Positions 1 through 8,486 of a stretch of 64,000 nt of DNA are shown here, piece after piece (position 1 is the stretch's first letter; each line of letters opens with the position of its first letter). This DNA comes from Planctomycetaceae bacterium. GTDB taxonomy: Bacteria; Planctomycetota; Planctomycetia; Pirellulales; PNKZ01. Below the pieces are notes generated by a model. The model had not been told where the DNA came from. It searched no databases and worked only from the letters and a program-made list of their open reading frames with translations. Position numbers and translations under genes: made by a program. The stretch is taken from positions 1 through 64,000 of the forward strand of contig JAEUIN010000212.1 of the NCBI GenBank assembly GCA_016793115.1, written 5' to 3'.

Positions 1-783
1 GCCGTCGTTCAAGCGGAAAGTCGATTGAGCACGCAACGAGCGGCCGTCGTCGCGGCGCAAGCGGAAGTCGACCGAGCCCAGGCCTCGCTCAACCGCGCGG
101 AGAAAAACCTCGGCTACACGACGATCGTCTCGCCGATCGAAGGGGTGATCATCGATCGACGCGTCAACATCGGTCAAACCGTCGTCGCGAGCTTGAACGC
201 CCCGAGCTTATTCTTGATTGCGAAAGACTTGCGACGGATGCAAGTGTGGGCGTCGGTCAACGAAGCCGACATCGGACGAATCAAGAAGGGACAAAAAGTG
301 ACGTTCAACGTCGACACGTTCCCCGGCGAGGCGTTCGCGGGCGTCGTCAGCCAGATTCGCTTGAACGCTTCGATGACGCAAAACGTCGTGACGTACACGG
401 TCGTCGTCGACGCCGACAACTCGCAGGAGCGCTTGCTCCCCTATCTCACGGCCAATTTGAAGTTCGAAGTGACGCACCGGCCGTCGGCGCTTGTCGTACC
501 AAACGCCGCGCTGCGCTGGAAGCCTCGCGAAGATCAGATCGCGCCGGAATTCCGCGGCCAAGCGCCGTCGGCCGGCAAAGTGTTTGTGTGGACGGCGGCG
601 GACGGGTTCGTTCGGCCGGTGGAGACGGCGATCGGTTTGACCGACGGGACGCAAACGGAAGTGCTCGGCGGTTCGCTGCAGGAAGGCGAGCAGCTCGTCG
701 TCGGCGAGATCAAGGCGGGAGCCGATACGTCGACCGTGAATCCCTTCGCCCCCAAGGTCTACAGCGGCCGCAAAGACCAATAA
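1..783 (+). CDS. Efflux pump periplasmic adaptor (HlyD/MacA family), 5'-truncated
   Basis: C-terminal part of a membrane-fusion adaptor linking an inner-membrane transporter to an outer-membrane channel. The frame is open from base 1, so the true start lies outside the window; the in-frame TTG at 25 is not a credible start. Visible parts are the end of an alpha-helical hairpin (AAQAEVDRAQASLNRAEKNL), the lipoyl-like return strand (IVSPIEGVIIDR) and the beta-barrel with the GQTVVAS stretch, then a membrane-proximal domain. It lies 16 bp before an ABC ATPase, with an FtsX-type permease after it, which is the MacAB-like gene order. The substrate cannot be told from sequence. Confidence 0.9.
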   Translation, partial: AVVQAESRLSTQRAAVVAAQAEVDRAQASLNRAEKNLGYTTIVSPIEGVIIDRRVNIGQTVVASLNAPSLFLIAKDLRRMQVWASVNEADIGRIKKGQKVTFNVDTFPGEAFAGVVSQIRLNASMTQNVVTYTVVVDADNSQERLLPYLTANLKFEVTHRPSALVVPNAALRWKPREDQIAPEFRGQAPSAGKVFVWTAADGFVRPVETAIGLTDGTQTEVLGGSLQEGEQLVVGEIKAGADTSTVNPFAPKVYSGRKDQ

Positions 784-799
784 AGCCGAGACGACCGAC

Positions 800-1513
800 G
801 TGGTATCCGCTCGCCCCAACTCGACGCTCATCGAGCTTTCCGACGTCCGCAAGACCTACTTGCTCGGCGAGGTGGAACTGCCGGTACTCAAGGGCGTCTC
901 CCTAACGATTGAAGCCGGCGAACTCGTCGCGCTGATGGGAGCCTCCGGTTCCGGCAAGACGACGTTGATGAATTTGCTCGGCTGCCTCGACCGGCCGACA
1001 GGCGGCAGCTACACGCTCGACGGCGAAGCGATCGGCTCGCTGTCGCCGGATCGGCTGGCGCGAATTCGCGGCAAGAAAATCGGCTTCGTGTTTCAAAACT
1101 TCAATTTGCTGGCGCGCACCTCGGCGATCGACAACGTGCTCATGCCGCTGGAATACGCCGCGCCGCGCCCGCCGGCGGCGGAAGCGCGCGAGCGGGCGAT
1201 CGAGTTGCTCCGCCGGGTGGGACTCGGCGAGCGACTGGATCATGAGCCGTCGCAAATGTCGGGCGGACAGCAGCAGCGCGTGGCGATCGCACGCTCGTTG
1301 ATCAACAACCCCAAGCTGCTCTTGGCCGACGAACCGACGGGCAACCTCGACTCCAAAACGAGCCGCGAGATTCTCGCCCTGTTCCAAGAGCTGAATGCGG
1401 AAGAAGGTCTCACGATTATGCTCGTGACGCACGATCCCGGCGTCGGCCAAGCCACGAAGCGGCGGATCGTCATGCGCGACGGACTGATCGCCGACGACGA
1501 CGCAAGCCATTAG
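800..1513 (+). CDS. ABC transporter ATP-binding protein (MacB/LolD type)
   Basis: Cytoplasmic ATPase that would power the adaptor and permease on either side. 237 aa from a GTG start. Walker A GASGSGKTT is at residues 47-55, the Q-loop lies in FVFQNFNLL, the signature MSGGQQQR is at 153-160, Walker B LLLADEPT at 173-180, and the switch histidine in LVTHD near 211. Length and motifs match the LolD/MacB ATPase class, which drives mechanotransmission rather than transport through the membrane core (family knowledge). In E. coli MacB the ATPase is fused to the permease; here they are separate genes. Confidence 0.93.
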   Translation: MVSARPNSTLIELSDVRKTYLLGEVELPVLKGVSLTIEAGELVALMGASGSGKTTLMNLLGCLDRPTGGSYTLDGEAIGSLSPDRLARIRGKKIGFVFQNFNLLARTSAIDNVLMPLEYAAPRPPAAEARERAIELLRRVGLGERLDHEPSQMSGGQQQRVAIARSLINNPKLLLADEPTGNLDSKTSREILALFQELNAEEGLTIMLVTHDPGVGQATKRRIVMRDGLIADDDASH

Positions 1514-1580
1514 AAGCGCCGCCAAGTGTTTGTCGTGAGTTGCGTTTCCGTTCTCAATTCCGGGCTATAACGTTCTCCAG

Positions 1581-2951
1581 ATGCTCGCCGAAACCGCACG
1601 TATCGCCTTGAAGTCGTTTCGGCGCAACATTCTGCGCTCGATTCTCACGACGCTCGGCATTTTTATCGGCGTCGCGGCGGTGATCGTGATGATGGAAATC
1701 GGCCAAGGCTCGGCCAAAGCCATCCGCGAGACGATCGCTCGCATGGGCGCCAACAACTTGCTGTTGCAGTCCGGCGCGGCGTCGAGCGGCGGCATCACGC
1801 TCGGCAGCGGCACCGCGGCGACGCTCCTCATCGGCGACCTCGAAGCGCTCGACAAGGAATGCGACCTCGTCGTCGCGGAAATGGCCCCGATCATTCGCGC
1901 CCGCACGCAAGTCGTCTACGCCAATAAGAACTGGGTGCCGTTCTATTTGTACGGCACTTCGCCGAGCTACGTCGACGTGCGGCAATGGGCGCTGGAAGAC
2001 GGCGCGTTTTTCACCGCGGAAGACGTCCGCAACGGCGTGCCGGTCTGCGTGATCGGGCAAACGCTCGTCCGCGAGCTGTTCGACGGAGAGTCGCCGGTCG
2101 GCCAAGACGTGCGGATCAACAATCAGCCGTTTCGCGTGATCGGCACGCTCGAGGCCAAGGGAGCCGATATGGTCGGCTTCGACCAAGACGACACGCTGCT
2201 CGCTCCGTGGACGACCGTGAAATACAAAGTGGCCGGGGAGTCGCTGACCGACACAAACCAAAGCGCCGCGCCGCCGGTCGCCGCCGAGCAGATCAACACG
2301 CTCAACGAGCGTTATCCCGGCACCCAAATCACGCTCTATCCGGTGCCGTCGGCGGCGCAGTTGGCGAATCATCCGCAAATCACTCGCTTCACGAACGTCG
2401 ACCGCATCATGGTGCGCGTTCGCGACGACGCCGAAATGGCCTCGGCGAAACGCGAGATCAGCGAAGCGCTGCGCCGCTCGCATCGACTCCGCGACGGCGA
2501 ACCGAACGACTTCAATATTCGCGACATGACCGAACAGAGCGCGGCGCTCGGCTCTTCGAGCGCGCAGATGGGAACGCTGCTGCTCGCCGTGGCGCTGATC
2601 TCGCTCTTGGTCGGCGGCATCGGCATCATGAACATCATGCTCGTCACGGTGACCGAGCGCACGCGCGAGATCGGCCTGCGCATGGCCGTCGGCGCGCGGC
2701 CGCGCGACATCCTGCGGCAGTTTCTCGTCGAAGCCGTGATTCTCTGTTTACTCGGCGCCGGGATAGGCGTCGGCTGCGGACGCGGCATCTCGCTGCTGCT
2801 CAAACACGTCATGCATTGGCCGATCGAATCGTCGCCCCTGGCCATCATCGCCTCGGTGTCGTCGTCGGTCCTGGTGGGCGTCGTGTTCGGTTACTATCCG
2901 GCCTGGAAAGCGTCGCGGCTGGATCCGATCCAAGCTCTGCGATACGAATAG
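1581..2951 (+). CDS. ABC transporter permease, MacB/FtsX type
   Basis: Inner-membrane permease, 456 aa. One N-terminal membrane segment (about residues 19-42, LTTLGIFIGVAAVIVMMEI) is followed by a large periplasmic MacB_PCD domain (about 45-325) and the FtsX domain with three C-terminal membrane segments, including the typical TVTERTREIGLRMAVGA loop and an ending in WKASRLDPIQALRYE. The gene starts 67 bp after the ATPase and completes the pump. Related pumps export macrolides, peptides or lipoproteins; nothing here fixes the cargo. Confidence 0.92.
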   Translation: MLAETARIALKSFRRNILRSILTTLGIFIGVAAVIVMMEIGQGSAKAIRETIARMGANNLLLQSGAASSGGITLGSGTAATLLIGDLEALDKECDLVVAEMAPIIRARTQVVYANKNWVPFYLYGTSPSYVDVRQWALEDGAFFTAEDVRNGVPVCVIGQTLVRELFDGESPVGQDVRINNQPFRVIGTLEAKGADMVGFDQDDTLLAPWTTVKYKVAGESLTDTNQSAAPPVAAEQINTLNERYPGTQITLYPVPSAAQLANHPQITRFTNVDRIMVRVRDDAEMASAKREISEALRRSHRLRDGEPNDFNIRDMTEQSAALGSSSAQMGTLLLAVALISLLVGGIGIMNIMLVTVTERTREIGLRMAVGARPRDILRQFLVEAVILCLLGAGIGVGCGRGISLLLKHVMHWPIESSPLAIIASVSSSVLVGVVFGYYPAWKASRLDPIQALRYE

Positions 2952-3065
2952 TTCGGCGGCCGAATCTCGATTTTCCCGGTCGCCGCTCGCCGGCCGTTCG
3001 GTTTCGGCGTAAGCTATTCAGCGCCCCTCCGCCCGTTCACTTCTTCGAAACCGTGAGTCTGCAGC

Positions 3066-4472
3066 ATGTGGCACTCCGCCTCGTTGTTGATCTTTGCGCT
3101 CGTGACCGCCGAGGTCGATCCCGCGGTCAAACCCGGCGTTGAATTCCGCTATCAAGGGACGGTGGCCAAAGTCGAGCGCGATCGCTCGGCGCAGGCCGCG
3201 ACGAAATCGTTCGACCTCGCAGTCTGGGTCGCCGCCGACGACGCCGAAGGGACCGACTTCCTATGGCTGCTCGACGAACGGGGCCAAGGCGCCTTCGGCT
3301 GGACCGATCGCTTCGGCAAGTGGTCGCAAACGGCCGACGGCGCCGCTTCCGACATCGCCGGCCCGGCGCTGCTCTACGACTACGGCAAGGGCAAGCACGT
3401 CGTGCCGCTCGCGCCGCCGAGATTTCCCGTCGCCGCGCAAGCCGACGCAAAAGTCGCCGCCGGCACGAAGTGGACCCGCGACGGTCGCGAACATGAAGTC
3501 TTGCGGGCGGAAAGCGTCGACGGCCGCGCGTCCTGGTTGATCGAAGTCCGTAATCAGTTCGGCGTGCAAAAGCGGGTGTGGGTCGACCAAGCGACCGAGG
3601 TCGTGCTGCAAGAAGAAGACCGAGTGTTCATGGATCAGGGGACGGAGTATCGGGTGGCGCTGCGGCTCGGCGACGTCGAAATGTTGACTCCGGAAGAAGC
3701 CGCCGCTCGGCGGTCGAGCTTCGCCGCGCTGGAAGGACTGCGCAACAAACTCAAGCGCACGCCGCGAGCGGCCGACGCGAAGCTCACGCCGGCGCAATTG
3801 AAGCTCCTCGCCGCGGAACTGCCCGCGGTCAAAAAGGCCGTTTCGGCCGAGGCGGCCCGACTGCTCGATGCGGCCGAGCGCGATCTGAAGCAGCAGTCGG
3901 GGCGCACTACCGCGCTCGACGCCGTGGTACGAGCTCAACTCGGCCGCGAAGTCGGTCGCTTTGAAGTCGACGGGCTCGACGGCGAGAAATTGAAGAGCGA
4001 CGACCTGCGCGGCGCAATCACGGTGCTGCATTTCTGGGACTATCGCGACGAACCGCTGAAGGAGCCTTACGGGCAGGTCGGCTATCTGGAATTCTTGTAC
4101 GACAAGCGCAAAGCGGACGGCGTCAACGTCGTCGGCGTCGCGGTCGACACCCGCTTTCAACAGCCGGCCGCGGCCAAACAAGCGATCACCGGCGTACGCA
4201 AGTTCAAGAATTTCATGAATCTCACTTACCCGATCGTGTTCGACTCCGGTGAGCTAATCCGCGAATTCGGCGACCCGCGCTTGCAGGGAGGCGAGTTGCC
4301 GCTGTTCGTCGTCGTCGGCCCGAGCGGCAAGATCTCGCACTACAAGATCGGCACCTACGTCGTCGATCGCGAAGCCGGCTTAAAGCAACTGGATGCGGCG
4401 ATCGCCAAACTCTTGGAAGCGAAGGCGGGGCAATCGTCGGCCGGAGACGAAAAACCCGGCACGGCGCAGTAA
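3066..4472 (+). CDS. Secreted redoxin-like protein lacking catalytic cysteines
   Basis: 468 aa with an N-terminal signal-like hydrophobic segment (residues 1-16). Residues about 20-295 form a domain I do not recognise. From about 300 to 465 there is a thioredoxin/AhpC-TSA-like domain: TVLHFWDYRDEPLK near 318-331 sits where TlpA-type proteins have FWATWCGPC, then NVVGVAVD and LPLFVVVGPSGKI follow in the expected order. No CxxC exists, so it is unlikely to be a disulfide oxidoreductase and may be a structural or binding version of the fold (inference). It follows the efflux genes by 114 bp, but a shared operon is not shown. Confidence 0.75.
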   Translation: MWHSASLLIFALVTAEVDPAVKPGVEFRYQGTVAKVERDRSAQAATKSFDLAVWVAADDAEGTDFLWLLDERGQGAFGWTDRFGKWSQTADGAASDIAGPALLYDYGKGKHVVPLAPPRFPVAAQADAKVAAGTKWTRDGREHEVLRAESVDGRASWLIEVRNQFGVQKRVWVDQATEVVLQEEDRVFMDQGTEYRVALRLGDVEMLTPEEAAARRSSFAALEGLRNKLKRTPRAADAKLTPAQLKLLAAELPAVKKAVSAEAARLLDAAERDLKQQSGRTTALDAVVRAQLGREVGRFEVDGLDGEKLKSDDLRGAITVLHFWDYRDEPLKEPYGQVGYLEFLYDKRKADGVNVVGVAVDTRFQQPAAAKQAITGVRKFKNFMNLTYPIVFDSGELIREFGDPRLQGGELPLFVVVGPSGKISHYKIGTYVVDREAGLKQLDAAIAKLLEAKAGQSSAGDEKPGTAQ

Positions 4473-4667
4473 CGAAGCGGCGACTCCTGCGCTTAGCAGT
4501 CGACACGATCGTGCCGGCGAAGCGGCCGCTGTCGGCAAGGGAAATTGGTCGCACATCGGCCTCCCCCTCCGACTGGTAACCGCTTCGGCCTTTCGGTATG
4601 TTAGCGGGCTGCCTGCCTAGAATTACGGATGGTTCGATTCGCATTGCGAACGGAAAGGGACTTTTTC

Positions 4668-5759
4668 ATGAGGTTTCGCAATCTCACTCGAGCGGCGCTG
4701 TGCGCCGTTTTGCTCGTCGGCTGCAACAAGAGCGACACCACGGTCGACGCACCGGCCCCCGCCGCGGACAAGCCCGACGCCTACGTGCAGGCGAAGGTCG
4801 ACGCACTGGCCAAGGGAGACCTTTCGGCCGTTTGGACCGGCCTGCCCGCAAAACATCAGAACGACGTGAAAGACGTCGTGCATGAACTCGGCGCGAAGAT
4901 CGACGCCGACGTCTGGAATAAGACGTTCGTCGTGCTCGACAAGCTGGCCGAAGTGCTGAAGACGAAGAAGGACTATATTCTCGGCAGCGACATGCTCGCC
5001 GCGATGTCGCCGCAAGAGAAGACGGAACTGTCGCAGAAGTGGCCGCAAATCGTCGGCATCGTCGAGACGCTGGCCGACTCGGAAATCAAAACGGCCGACG
5101 GCCTGAAAACGGTCGACGTCGAGAAATTCATCTCGTCGACCGGCAACAAGATCTTCGGCGAAGCGGTCACGCTCGTCGAACAAGGTCCGTCGAACAGCGC
5201 CGCCGACGTGAAGGCGATGAAGAACGCCAGAGTCTCGCTCGTCAAGCAAGACGGCGACAAGGCGACGTTGAAGTTCACGGTCGAGAACAGCGAACCGAAA
5301 GAATACGACTTCATTAAGGTCGACGGCAAATGGGTGCCGGTCGACTTTCGCGACGACTACCTCGACGCCGGACTCACTTCGGCGAAGGAAGCCGTGAAGC
5401 AACCGCTGCTGACTCCGGAACAAAAGACGCAGGCCCTCGCCGGACTCGGCATGGCGGAAATGGCTCTCGACAATCTTTTGAAGGCGGGCGATCAAGGTTC
5501 GTTCAACACGGCCTTGGCCCCTTTGAAAATGCTGGCTCCGGCGCTGGGCGGCCTCGGCGGTCCGGCCGCGGGAATGGGCGGACCGGTCGGCGTGGCGCCT
5601 CCGGCGGCCACCGGTCCGGGCACTCTTCCCACTCCGGGCGCAATGCCGACGCCGAGCGGAACCATCGTCCCGCCGACGCTACCGCTGCCGAGCGGTTCTC
5701 CGGCGGGCGCCGTTCCGGTGTTGCCGGGTACGACGCCGTCGCTGCCGGCAAAACCATAA
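4668..5759 (+). CDS. Putative lipoprotein, tandem paralogue A
   Basis: Envelope protein of unknown function, 363 aa. I chose ATG 4668 over the upstream ATG 4629 because an AAAGGGA ribosome site sits 7 bases before it and the protein then begins with a good signal peptide ending in a lipobox (LLVGCNKS). The body shares a long domain with the next gene: both have a V-x-Q start, the D/E-VWN and KT-KK-(D/E)-(Y/F)-ILGS segments, and the ST/AT-GNK motif. The tail (about residues 285-363) is rich in Pro, Gly and Thr, probably disordered. Wherever the paralogue has Ser-Ala after its signal peptide, this copy has a lipid-anchor cysteine. Confidence 0.78.
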   Translation: MRFRNLTRAALCAVLLVGCNKSDTTVDAPAPAADKPDAYVQAKVDALAKGDLSAVWTGLPAKHQNDVKDVVHELGAKIDADVWNKTFVVLDKLAEVLKTKKDYILGSDMLAAMSPQEKTELSQKWPQIVGIVETLADSEIKTADGLKTVDVEKFISSTGNKIFGEAVTLVEQGPSNSAADVKAMKNARVSLVKQDGDKATLKFTVENSEPKEYDFIKVDGKWVPVDFRDDYLDAGLTSAKEAVKQPLLTPEQKTQALAGLGMAEMALDNLLKAGDQGSFNTALAPLKMLAPALGGLGGPAAGMGGPVGVAPPAATGPGTLPTPGAMPTPSGTIVPPTLPLPSGSPAGAVPVLPGTTPSLPAKP

Positions 5760-5967
5760 CGCATAAAGACTCGTTCAGAGGTTAGTCTCAACCACAGGAG
5801 AAAAGCGGAGAGTCTTTCACAGTTTTTCGCGATCTTTCGTCGCGACGTCCGCGTAACAAGGAGTCGACCCCGCAAGGCTCGGCTCGGTCCAAGTTGGAAT
5901 TCCGCGGCTCCGAGCGTTCGGCGCCGAATGCGTGATTGGAACGTTTCTTCCCTTAAGGAATATGGTC

Positions 5968-6900
5968 ATGAAGATGCTGGTACGCCGCGCGGTCGCCCTG
6001 ATCGCCGTCGCGGTTCTCGCCTTGCTCGCCGTCGCGGCGGGTCCGATCGCTCAAGCGTCGGCGGAAGCGCCCGACGTTTACATGCAAAACCTGTTGCACG
6101 AAGTGGGCAAGGGCAACGGTGCGGCGCTTTGGAACGCGCTTCCGCCGAGCTATCAGAAAGACGTCAACGGCATCATCTCGCAGTTTTCCGAGAAGATGGA
6201 CGCGGAAGTCTGGAACGGTTCCTTCAAGACGCTGGGCAAGTTGACGAAAGTGCTGAAGGACAAGAAAGAATTCATCCTCGGCTCGCCGTTTTTGGCCGCC
6301 ATGCCGCCGGAACAACTCACCGAACTGAAAAACAACTGGGACGGCATGGTGACGAGCCTCGACACGGTCGCCACGTCGGAACTGAAGACGCTCGACGGCT
6401 TGAAGAAGATCGAAATCGGCCAGTTTCTGACCGCGACCGGCAACAAGCTCGCGGGCGGGCTGATCGAAGCGTCCGTCAAGGCGAACCCGCAAGCGGCCGA
6501 AGGCATCAATAAGTTCCGCAAGGCCAAGGTGACGCTCGTCAGCGAAGAGGGCGACACCGCGGTGCTGAAGATGGAAACCGAAGGTGAAGAGCCGAAGGAA
6601 GAGAAGTTCACCAAGGTCGAAGGGAAGTGGCTGCCGGCGGAAATGGTCGCCGAGTGGTCGGAAGGGGTCACGAAGGCCCAAGAAGGATTGAAGACTCTGG
6701 AAATCACGCCGGAACAAAAGGCCCAAGTCATGGCCGTAACCCAAATGGCCGACGGCGTGCTCGACAAGCTCCAAGCCGCCCAGACGCAAGAAGCCTTCAA
6801 CACCGAACTGCAAAGCATCGTGGCGCTGTTCGGCATGTTCGGCGGCGCCGGCGGCGGCGCTCCTCCCGCCGGTCTGCCGCCCGCTCCGGCTCCGCAATAG
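5968..6900 (+). CDS. Putative secreted protein, tandem paralogue B
   Basis: 310 aa exported protein, paralogue of the preceding lipoprotein. I chose ATG 5968, which has AAGGAA 7 bases upstream; ATG 5962 is also possible. The signal peptide has a long Ala/Leu/Val core and a likely cut after AQASAEA, with no lipobox cysteine, so this copy is probably soluble in the periplasm. Shared segments with paralogue A include AEVWN versus ADVWN, KKEFILGSPFLAAM versus KKDYILGSDMLAAM, and ATGNKL versus STGNKI. The short Pro/Gly/Ala tail resembles A but is much shorter. A strong terminator follows directly. Confidence 0.8.
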   Translation: MKMLVRRAVALIAVAVLALLAVAAGPIAQASAEAPDVYMQNLLHEVGKGNGAALWNALPPSYQKDVNGIISQFSEKMDAEVWNGSFKTLGKLTKVLKDKKEFILGSPFLAAMPPEQLTELKNNWDGMVTSLDTVATSELKTLDGLKKIEIGQFLTATGNKLAGGLIEASVKANPQAAEGINKFRKAKVTLVSEEGDTAVLKMETEGEEPKEEKFTKVEGKWLPAEMVAEWSEGVTKAQEGLKTLEITPEQKAQVMAVTQMADGVLDKLQAAQTQEAFNTELQSIVALFGMFGGAGGGAPPAGLPPAPAPQ

Positions 6901-6930
6901 TTCGGCCGCAATCCTTGATGGACCGTCAAC

Positions 6931-6972
6931 GCGACAGGCCCGGGAACCAAGTTCCCGGGCCTGTTCGCTTTT
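6931..6972 (+). terminator. Rho-independent terminator after paralogue B
   Basis: Perfect 14-bp stem (6934-6947 with 6951-6964) with a three-base CAA loop, followed by a T-containing tail ending TTTT. It lies 33 bp after the stop and also separates this unit from the opposite-strand TatD-type gene. Confidence 0.85.
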
Positions 6973-6993
6973 CCGCGTTTCATTCGCCGGTCG

Positions 6994-7830
6994 CTATTTC
7001 GCTTCGGCCACGCTCAAGCCTTCGGGGGGCGTGAAGTTGAAATTGCGGCTGCGACTGAAAAACTCGAGTGGATTGTCGTAGACGATCTTGCGGATGAGCG
7101 ACTCCGGATGCCCGCGGCGCCGCATCGCCATAATGAAATCGGGAACGGCGGTCGGCTTCGACGGCCCCCAGTCGCCGGCGGAATTCACCATCAACCGCTC
7201 GGGACCGTACAGTTCGACCATATCCACGGCCCGCTCCGGCGTGCACTTGCTCACCGGGTAGAGCGTCATACCGGCCCAGAAGCCTTCTTCGAGCACCATG
7301 CGAATCGTGTGCTCCTCCACGTGATCGACGAGCACGCGCGAATGATCGAGCCGGCGATCGTCGCACAGCATGTCGACGATCATACTCGTCCCCTTGAATT
7401 TGTCTTCCAAGTGCGGCGTGTGGATCAGAATCTGTTCGCCGCGTTTGGCCGCGAGGTCCAAGTGTTCAAGAAACACGATCGATTCGTTCTTCGTGTTCTT
7501 GTTGAGCCCGATCTCGCCGATGCCGAGCACGCCCGGCAGGTCGAGGAATTCGGGCATCATGGCGATCACTTCCCGCGAGAGCTTGACGTTCTCCGCCTCT
7601 TTGGCGTTGATGCACATCCACGTGAAGTGGTGCATGTGGTACCAGCCGGCGCGCTTCGGCTCGAACGTGGTGAGTTGGCGGAAGTAGTCGCGAAACCCGT
7701 CGACGCTGCCGCGGTCGAACCCGGCCCAAAAAGCCGGTTCGCTCATCGCCACGCAGCCCATCTTGGCCAGCGTTTCGTAGTCGTCCGTGGTCCGCGAGAC
7801 CATGTGAATGTGCGGGTCGATGTAATACAT
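6994..7830 (-). CDS. TatD-family metal-dependent hydrolase, EboB-like
   Basis: 278 aa amidohydrolase-fold protein. The N-terminus IDPHIHMVSRTTDDYETLAK carries the HxH metal pair; further ligands fit GEIGLN (Glu), HTPH (His), LVDHVEEHT (His) and NSAGDWGPS (Asp), matching the TatD metal-site order. The IDPHIHM-SRTTDDY opening and the NSA-DWG ending are what I recall of EboB, the TatD member of the ebo cluster described in cyanobacteria and others. No eboA, eboD or eboE is seen nearby, so it stands alone except for the small gene upstream. The substrate is unknown. Confidence 0.82.
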   Translation of the reverse strand: MYYIDPHIHMVSRTTDDYETLAKMGCVAMSEPAFWAGFDRGSVDGFRDYFRQLTTFEPKRAGWYHMHHFTWMCINAKEAENVKLSREVIAMMPEFLDLPGVLGIGEIGLNKNTKNESIVFLEHLDLAAKRGEQILIHTPHLEDKFKGTSMIVDMLCDDRRLDHSRVLVDHVEEHTIRMVLEEGFWAGMTLYPVSKCTPERAVDMVELYGPERLMVNSAGDWGPSKPTAVPDFIMAMRRRGHPESLIRKIVYDNPLEFFSRSRNFNFTPPEGLSVAEAK

Positions 7831-7882
7831 ATTCGTCGGTGCGGCTTAGCGTAAGTTCGAAAGGGCGTCGGCAATCGGTCGT

Positions 7883-8143
7883 TCAGATGCTCCAGTTGCC
7901 GCGCCAGCCGTCTTCATAGGGAAGCGAGAAGATCATTTGCACACGTTCGGCGCGCGTGGGACCGTCGGTCGATAACAGAGTCTGCAATCCCTGCCGAATC
8001 CGCGCCACGCGTGGATCGTCGTCGAGGGCGCCGTCGGCCCGCTCGAACCGATCGAGACACGCGGCGAGTTCGAGGATCTTGGCCCGCACCTCAAGGAAAT
8101 CGCGATTCAACAGCGCGGGGGCCGAGAGCGGTACCGACGACAT
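7883..8143 (-). CDS. Small hypothetical protein upstream of the EboB-like hydrolase
   Basis: 86 aa, no signal peptide or membrane segment, predicted mostly helical (residues 11-35 and 45-75), ending YEDGWRGNWSI. It lies 52 bp upstream of the TatD-type gene on the same strand, so the two could be co-transcribed. I do not recognise the family. The start ATG at 8143 is the only in-frame ATG near the N-terminus. Confidence 0.6.
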   Translation of the reverse strand: MSSVPLSAPALLNRDFLEVRAKILELAACLDRFERADGALDDDPRVARIRQGLQTLLSTDGPTRAERVQMIFSLPYEDGWRGNWSI

Positions 8144-8486
8144 AAAACGGACCTCCGGACGGGCGACGAGCGGGATGGGTACGGCAGGGGGCGAACGGAG
8201 TCACCGACGGCCGACGTGGCGGGAACGAGTCGTCGCCGGGCCTCGCACCGGGGGCGACTTGTCGTCTTTCATTTTCCCCGTGGATACGCGCGAAATCAAG
8301 GCTGCGACGCCGCTTCGATCGGAAGCTCGCCGGACGCGTGCGACCGCGCTCGACTCCCCTGCTCCGCCGCAGACTCGACCCGCTCCCTCCGATCGGCCGG
8401 CCGGGAGAAAGGGCCGGTGCGGGCGGCAAAGTTTCCCTAATCGGCTGAATTGACGGGCGCTTCATGGTTTCCCTTCACCCACGCCG
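8144..8486. other. Divergent intergenic region
   Basis: 343 bp between two genes that point away from each other, so it should hold both promoters. It is very GC-rich. I see no convincing -35/-10 pair, repeat or RNA gene; a GC-rich self-complementary patch (CCGGCCGG) lies near 8396-8403. Confidence 0.4.
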
